Assembly (NCBI GenBank): GCA_022376925.1
Contig: JAIOJX010000026.1
Coordinates: forward strand, 255,685,330 to 255,749,329
Direction of reading: 5' to 3'
DNA: 64,000 bases
Origin: Tragulus kanchil
Lineage: Eukaryota > Chordata > Mammalia > Artiodactyla > Tragulidae
Under the pieces are notes generated by a model. It worked only from the letters and a program-made list of their open reading frames with translations, did not search any database and had not been told where the DNA came from. The position numbers and the translations under genes are program-made. Below are positions 1-64,000 of the stretch, piece by piece (positions within the stretch are counted from its first letter, which is position 1; every line of letters begins with the position of its first letter).

Positions 1-56903
<56,903 letters not shown>

Positions 56904-57202
56904 TCAGTATGAAGAGATAATCTGTTTCAAGCAAAATTTTAAAAAATGGATTTCTACAATATACACTGATCACAAAACACAGAAATACACTCACAAAATG
57001 CAAAACACACTCAAAAGATTTTGGATTGAGGTAGATGGGTAAACTTTCATTTAGCTGTTCAAGTGTATGTCAGTGTGTGTGTGTTTCACAGTGCTATGTT
57101 AATGAGATTCATTTCAAAGGTCTAGATGAGCAATGTTCAAGGGACATATAGTATGAGTATATTTTCTAGTAGCCATGTTTTAAATTTTTAAGGTAAAGTT
57201 AA

Positions 57203-59449
57203 TTTTAAAAGCATATTTTATTTATCCAGCATATCAAATATGTTATCATTTCAATGTGTTTTCAACATTTAAATGTTATTAATGAGATCTTTCTAAGGGT
57301 TTCCCATGTGGCTCAGTGCTAAAGAGTCTGCCTGCCAATAACAGGAGATTCAGGAGACTCAGATTTGATCCCTGGGCTGGGAATATCCCCTGCAGAAGAA
57401 AATGGCAATTCACTCCAATATTCTTGCCTGGGAAATCGCATGGACAGAGGAGCCTGGCAGGCTACAGTCCATGGGATCACAAAAGAGTAGGACATTCTTA
57501 GTGATTTAACAACAACAATAACATCATTCACATTATTCCTTTTCATAGTAAGTCTTTAAATTCTTATATGCAATTGATGATTACAGTGTATCTCAATTTG
57601 AGGTGCCTTCCCAGTCATGCAGCCATGCGATGGAAGACATGAAGCTAGATCAGCCTTTTGTGAGGCCCTACAGTCAACGTCAAAGTCCTCTTGCTCTGCA
57701 CAGACCTTTAAGATATACTGATCACCCAGTTCAGAGATCTTCACTTCTATCATCACTGTTCCTTGAATTAGATTAAAGCTTACATGAAACCTTTCCCTCA
57801 GCTTCTGTGACACTTCAGTCTTTCTCCTAACACTCGAACCTACTTTGACTCTGTTTTTCTCCATTGACCTGTAAGGCAAAAATGCTTTGATGTTAGTCTT
57901 CAGTTTTCTGCTCATCTCTCTCTAAAGTCTTCCTTCCAAGGAACTGCAGAGAATGTGGCTTCAGGCATACTTTTTATTTAGATAAATGGCAAAAGCAGCA
58001 CTCATTACCTAAGCCTACTGCAACCACACTCATATTTCCAGTGCTGTGTTTAGCCTTCTTAGTTGACTTGCCCCACTCTCACCCTGTCGTACCTTGTCTA
58101 GAATAACTGTCTTCCTTCCAAAACTAAATTTTCATAGGAAATCTGTGAGGTTTTTCATTCTGGTACTATAGGCCTAAATTTAAAACTGGAGGTTACTTTG
58201 ATGTTTCCCCCTTTTTTATTACCATCACCTACTAACAATCAATCCTATTTACTCTTCCTCTGAAATCTCTTCTCTAGGTAACCTGTCATCAGGTTCTCCC
58301 AATCCAATTCCTACACCGCACTATCTTTTAAAAACATATTTTATTTATCCAGCATATCAAATATGTTATCATTTCAATGTGTTTTCAACATTTAAATGTT
58401 ATTAATGAGATCTTTCTAAGGGTTTCCCATGTGGCTCAGTGCTAAAAACTCTGCCTGCCAATAACAGGAAATTCAGGAGACTCAGATTTCATCCCTGGGC
58501 TGGGAATATCCCCTGCAGAAGAAAATGGCAATTCACTCCAATATTCTTGCCTGGGAAATCGCATGGACAGAGGAGCCTGGCAGGCTACAGTCCATGGGAT
58601 CACAAAAGAGTAGGACATTCTTAGTGATTTAACAACAACAATAACATCATTCACATTATTCCTTTTCATAGTAAGTCTTTAAATTCTTATATGCAATTGA
58701 TGATTACAGTGTATCTCAATTTGAGGTGCCTTCCCAGTCATGCAGCCATGCGATGGAAGACATGAAGCTAGATCAGCCTTTTGTGAGGCCCTACAGTCAA
58801 CGTCAAAGTCCTCTTGCTCTGCACAGACCTTTAAGATATACTGATCACCCAGTTCAGAGATCTTCACTTCTATCATCACTGTTCCTTGAATTAGATTAAA
58901 GCTTACATGAAACCTTTCCCTCAGCTTCTGTGACACTTCAGTCTTTCTCCTAACACTCGAACCTACTTTGACTCTGTTTTTCTCCATTGACCTGTAAGGC
59001 AAAAATGCTTTGATGTTAGTCTTCAGTTTTCTGCTCATCTCTCTCTAAAGTCTTCCTTCCAAGGAACTGCAGAGAATGTGGCTTCAGGCATACTTTTTAT
59101 TTAGATAAATGGCAAAAGCAGCACTCATTACCTAAGCCTACTGCAACCACACTCATATTTCCAGTGCTGTGTTTAGCCTTCTTAGTTGACTTGCCCCACT
59201 CTCACCCTGTCGTACCTTGTCTAGAATAACTGTCTTCCTTCCAAAACTAAATTTTCATAGGAAATCTGTGAGGTTTTTCATTCTGGTACTATAGGCCTAA
59301 ATTTAAAAACTGGAGGTTACTTTGATGTTTCCCCCTTTTTTATTACCATCACCTACTAACAATCAATCCTATTTACTCTTCCTCTGAAATCTCTTCTCTA
59401 GGTAACCTGTCATCAGGTTCTCCCAATCCAATTCCTACACCGCACTATC
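57203..59449. repeat. Tandem direct duplication 14 (junction ~58326)
   Basis: Copies 57203-58325 and 58326-59449, about 1.12 kb, in intron 2, each with a plus-strand Bov-tA. Substitutions cluster in the first 170 bases of the right copy. Confidence 0.95.
57298..57510 (+). mobile_element. Bov-tA SINE
   Basis: Plus-strand copy in intron 2 with head GGGTTTCCCATGTGGCTCAG; repeated at about 58421-58633 with substitutions near the junction. Confidence 0.85.
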
Positions 59450-61460
59450 ATGGGAATGATCTTTCTAAAATGTCACTTTCCTCTGGTGAGCTCTTCCTCA
59501 AAAGCTTTCAGTGAGTCGCCACTGTCTACAAGAAGGTTCAGACTCCTTCATCTGGCACTTGAAGCCTCCACAAACTGACAGGAGACTCCAGGCTTATTTC
59601 TGCTATCTTCCTGCAAGAACCATTTGATCTAGTCACACTGATCTGCCGGCTGAAGCCAGCAGGTCTTCTTAGGCTTATCTGCCTCTACTTCTTGCCCTAA
59701 GCTACTTCTTAGAATGTCCTCAACTGCTTCCCCATATGTCACAATCCTCCAGCCTCCATTTCCCTCCTCCATCAGGAAGACCTCAATTCAGCCCCTGACT
59801 TTTGCCCCTACACTACTCACTGGGCTCCTGCCACTGAACACCTTGTGTTGGTAACTACTTTTCATGCTTACCTGAGTGATCTACTCAGCTAGGCCATGTA
59901 TTCTTTGAAGACAAGGCTTTGGGATTTTGTTGATTGGTTTGGGGGCCTTTGGTTTTCATCAGCCTTAGCATCGAGCACAGAGATATATCATGATAGAGAC
60001 ATGCAAAGAAAGTTTTCATTGATTGGTATTGGGTATCATCCTATAACCAGAGTCAAACCAATGTGATTTCTCTTCCTCAATCTTGCAGCATCTGATTACA
60101 AATACCATAAGGCTTTTTTCCAAATTTTCTATATTTTCCACATACATGTAAAACTACTCTCACTTAAGCAGTCACCACTGTAATATTCCTATAATTGTAG
60201 TCCTTTGAGGGGAATTTCAAATCCAGCGGCATCCTCTCTTATTCATTTTTTATAGCCTGTGGAAAGGTCATTCTCTTACAGGAAATGTTCCTTCAAAAAA
60301 TGTTATCAAGATTTTATTTCTTTGGATTTGATCTCATAACATAGTCATATTTCTACCTAATTTAAAACTGAGGTATTGATTTTCATTCTGGTACTATAGG
60401 CTTTTACTATTACGATGTTTCCTTTATTACCATCACCTACTAACAATCAATCCTATTTACTCTTCCTCTGAAATCTCTTCTCTAGGTAACCTGTCATCAG
60501 GTTCTCCCAATCCAATTCCTACACCGCACTATCATGGGAATGATCTTTCTAAAATGTCACTTTCCTCTGGTGAGCTCTTCCTCAAAAGCTTTCAGTGAGT
60601 CGCCACTGTCTACAAGAAGGTTCAGACTCCTTCATCTGGCACTTGAAGCCTCCACAAACTGACAGGAGACTCCAGGCTTATTTCTGCTATCTTCCTGCAA
60701 GAACCATTTGATCTAGTCACACTGATCTGCCGGCTGAAGCCAGCAGGTCTTCTTAGGCTTATCTGCCTCTACTTCTTGCCCTAAGCTACTTCTTAGAATG
60801 TCCTCAACTGCTTCCCCATATGTCACAATCCTCCAGCCTCCATTTCCCTCCTCCATCAGGAAGACCTCAATTCAGCCCCTGACTTTTGCCCCTACACTAC
60901 TCACTGGGCTCCTGCCACTGAACACCTTGTGTTGGTAACTACTTTTCATGCTTACCTGAGTGATCTACTCAGCTAGGCCATGTATTCTTTGAAGACAAGG
61001 CTTTGGGATTTTGTTGATTGGTTTGGGGGCCTTTGGTTTTCATCAGCCTTAGCATCGAGCACAGAGATATATCATGATAGAGACATGCAAAGAAAGTTTT
61101 CATTGATTGGTATTGGGTATCATCCTATAACCAGAGTCAAACCAATGTGATTTCTCTTCCTCAATCTTGCAGCATCTGATTACAAATACCATAAGGCTTT
61201 TTTCCAAATTTTCTATATTTTCCACATACATGTAAAACTACTCTCACTTAAGCAGTCACCACTGTAATATTCCTATAATTGTAGTCCTTTGAGGGGAATT
61301 TCAAATCCAGCGGCATCCTCTCTTATTCATTTTTTATAGCCTGTGGAAAGGTCATTCTCTTACAGGAAATGTTCCTTCAAAAAATGTTATCAAGATTTTA
61401 TTTCTTTGGATTTGATCTCATAACATAGTCATATTTCTACCTATAAAACCTTCAGTTTCT
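59274..61460. repeat. Tandem direct duplication 15 (junction ~60379)
   Basis: Copies about 59274-60378 and 60379-61460. The first 60 bases of the right copy have large deletions relative to the left copy, and the last 20 bases of the left copy diverge. It overlaps duplication 14, so about 175 bases (59274-59449) occur three times. Confidence 0.93.
59450..60000 (+). mobile_element. L2 LINE fragment
   Basis: ATGATCTTTCTAAAATGTCA, AAGAAGGTTCAGACTCCTTC and a tail resembling 'tattctttgaagacaaggct' follow the order of an L2 3' end. Repeated at about 60537-61080. Confidence 0.6.
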
Positions 61461-61998
61461 ACAGATACAATTGTTACACTTCATTGTATCACTTTATTGA
61501 TTTTGTTTAAGCCTAGCTTGTTAAATAACAGATTTTTGAAAAAATATTTTATTTAAATTCAGTCCTGTATTTCTTCCCTGAAAGTCAGTAGGACATTGGT
61601 GTTTATTGGCAAAAATAGAGCAAGTAGTTAAAGCCAGTCCTTGAACCTAACTTTAAAACAAGAAGTAAAGCCTTGTGCTACAGAAATTATATTTGAAACT
61701 CATATTAGACTACAAAACTAGAAATCTGGGTTTGTTCACTAAACATTCTCAATTGTCCATATTCATCCAATCATTCTATTATATATCAAATGGTTACAAA
61801 ACGAGTATTACTGCAATGAGTATCCACAAAGGATAAATACCCTGCTATAAAGAGTTAATAGACTAAAAATAGATGGGTATAAAGCACATCCCCAAATTAG
61901 TACCAGTCAAAGTGTCAATGGTTACAGACATGCACAATCCCAATACTCTGCTGATCAAGATGTTTAGATAGATCTATAGAGACAGATCAATTTATACA

Positions 61999-62213
61999 TA
62001 CAGCACTCAGATGGTAAAGAATCTGTCTGCAATGCAGGAGACCCAGGTTTGATCCTTGGGTCGGGAAGACCCCTTAGAGAAGGGAATGGCAACCCATTCC
62101 AGTATTCTTGCCTGGACAATACTGGCAAGAGGAACCTAGAAGGCTATAGTCCATGGGGTTGTAAAGAGTCAGACACAACCGAGCGACTAACACTTCCACT
62201 TCCACACAGAGAT
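61999..62213 (+). mobile_element. Bov-tA SINE with target-site duplication
   Basis: Plus-strand copy flanked by a perfect 15-base duplication AGATCAATTTATACA (61984-61998 and 62214-62228), so a comparatively young insertion. Confidence 0.88.
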
Positions 62214-62269
62214 AGATCAATTTATACACACATCACACATACACAGGTATACCGCAACTAAGTGAATGT

Positions 62270-62705
62270 TGGTGTCCTCTCAAAAGTAACATGTTTAAAT
62301 CCTAACCACTGTGTGATGGTATTAGGAGAGGAAGAATTTTGGAGGAGATTAGATCATGAAGGTGGAGTTCTCATGAATGGGATTAATACCCTTTAAAAAG
62401 TGACTCCCCACACTTCCAGTGCAGGGGACATGGGTTCCATCCCTGGTCAGGGAACTAAGATCCCATGTGCCTTGCAACCAAAATAAAATAAAATAAAAAA
62501 TTACAAAATGACTTTATAGAGCTCTCTCACTCCTTCTCTTATGTGAGCACTCAGGAAACGGGTCCTCATCAGACACTAAACACTGAGCCTGCTGGCATCT
62601 TGACCTTGGACTCCCTAGTCTCCAGAACTGGAAGAAATAAATGTTTGTTATTTAAGCCACCTATCTCTGGTTGCTTTATAACAGCAGTCCACACATACTA
62701 AGACA
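62270..62705 (+). mobile_element. MaLR/MST-like element split by a SINE
   Basis: Same family as 48640-48930 (GTGTGATGGTATTAGGAG, TTCTCATGAATGGGATTAAT, then TGAGCCTGCTGGCATCTTGA and AGAAATAAATGTTTGTTAT). A CHR-type SINE fragment at about 62408-62500 interrupts it, so the SINE came later. Confidence 0.6.
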
Positions 62706-62769
62706 TAGACATCTACAATAAAACAGACATAGCAACATAGAACATCTATCACTGGCTTTAAAAAAAAAA

Positions 62770-62877
62770 TTTGGTGGAACCACGTGGCTTGCAGGATCTT
62801 ATTTTCCCCACCAGGGATCGAACCCCTAGCAGTGAAAGTGTCAAGTCTTACCAATGGAGCCACCAAGGAACTCCCAT
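62770..62877 (-). mobile_element. CHR-type SINE fragment
   Basis: Minus-strand tRNA-like head: reverse of GGGAGTTCCTTGGTGGCTCC plus a GGTTCGATCCCTGGTGG B box. Confidence 0.7.
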
Positions 62878-64000
62878 CTACCACTGACTTTTGATTTTAT
62901 GAGAATGGACTGAGTGCCTACAATGGAGATCAGATACAGTGTTATCTAAATGGTACCTCACATAGGCATATTTACCCAGGTTTTACAATACATTCCAATC
63001 TGGAATAATAAAATAACTGCGGCAAAATTCCCCCGTGATGCCTCCTGCTGCCCTGGATGCTGCTTCTCCTCGCCGGGCACTTACCTCTCCCGCTACCACC
63101 TCACCTCAGACATCACTGGCCCATCCTTTCATCAGGTCCCAGTCTTTCAAAACCCATCATCTCTGTCAGATTCAGGCTCCCTGCCACTCAGCGTGATTCT
63201 GACCCAGCTGCTGATGCTCAGATATCAACACTGATGCTGTGCCCTTTCTATGCCCAGGACATGGGGACAGGGCCTGGGCCACCCCTGGCTTGTGTCACCC
63301 TCACTCAGCTCCCTTTCAATGACCCTGCAAGCCAGGGTTCCCTATCCTGGCTCCCCAGACCCCAAACACCACTGAAAAACTGGAGCAAGCAGACCCGTAA
63401 ATGTTTCTTAGTCTTTGCCTTGCCATTTAATAAGCAGTGCTCACTGGAAGACACTTTCAAAACATCTAGATGAGCAAGTTCTGTGAGACATGAGTGCCAA
63501 GTCCAGGTTTTGACCTCTAGCAAGCTCACTGCTCGCTGCCAACCTATTCTGTCAAACATCAGAGGACACACTCACATTTTCCTCGTCTGCTGGCTCACTG
63601 ACTGGGCACCCCTGCGGCAATAGATGAAGGTCTTTTGCTGCTCCTGTGGGTTTCCTGGTGGACCTGGGACATGCTGTTCATTTGATTTATCAGTTCAAAG
63701 AACTGTGCCAGCCAAACAGAGTGGTTAATTACATGTTACTCATCAGCTTACACAGAAACTCCTAGATTCAGGCCTCCTTGAATTTAAAAATCAATAAACA
63801 GTTAAAAACTTTAATACAGTAAGTTCCCTATAGATGAATGTTCAAGTGGCAAGTTTTCAGCGACGTGAATGTACCAGCCCCATATGCCAGCTATTGTACT
63901 ATGCTATTGTACTTTTCAATGTACTGTATTAGAAGATGAAAAATGCTTTTTCAATGTTTTGTGTTTGTTTTTTGTGTACATATTATTTGTATGCAAAGTA

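Overview
This is nuclear DNA of a ruminant artiodactyl. Copies of the ruminant tRNA-derived SINE Bov-tA are scattered on both strands, with a BovB (RTE) LINE 3' end, CHR/Bov-A2-type SINEs, a young L1 3' end and older mammalian repeats (L2, MIR, MER5-like hAT elements). There is no bacterial or viral gene, no CRISPR array and no canonical RNA gene. The species is not settled: the encoded protein differs from the cattle protein as I remember it and aligns without net indels to human numbering. The only gene I can support is DPP4 (dipeptidyl peptidase 4, CD26) on the minus strand. Eighteen consecutive coding exons, numbered 3 to 20 of the usual 26, run from 56872 down to 1463. Together they hold 1732 coding bases, matching human residues 34 to 611 exactly in length and phase. 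They encode the extracellular stalk, the eight-bladed beta-propeller and the start of the alpha/beta-hydrolase domain. Exons 1-2 (cytoplasmic tail, membrane anchor) lie beyond the right edge and exons 21-26 (with the catalytic Ser, Asp and His) beyond the left edge. Everything else is intron. The most striking structure is not biological sequence content but layout: fifteen head-to-tail direct duplications of about 1.07-1.29 kb, each nearly identical, with junctions near 7412, 9996, 13945, 17146, 21743, 24440, 26612, 29128, 34423, 38661, 40591, 49521, 52568, 58326 and 60379. They duplicate exons 10, 11, 13, 14 and 18. In two duplicated exons (13 and 18) the copy just before the junction has a small deletion that breaks the frame while the other copy is intact. 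Differences cluster near junctions and are often homopolymer indels. The best reading is a set of adjacent contigs whose ~1.1-kb overlaps were never merged, so the true locus is probably about 47-48 kb. Region by region: 1-6 kb holds exons 20 and 19 with a composite SINE; 6-15 kb holds exons 18 to 13 and three false duplications; 15-34 kb is introns 12 to 10 with exons 12 and 11 and five duplications; 34-45 kb holds exons 10 to 6 and three duplications; 45-64 kb is large repeat-rich introns with exons 5, 4 and 3 and four duplications. I found no previously undescribed biological system. The points worth following are the assembly artefact, a composite SINE family, and several lineage changes in DPP4 (loss of a conserved disulfide cysteine, glycosylation-site turnover).
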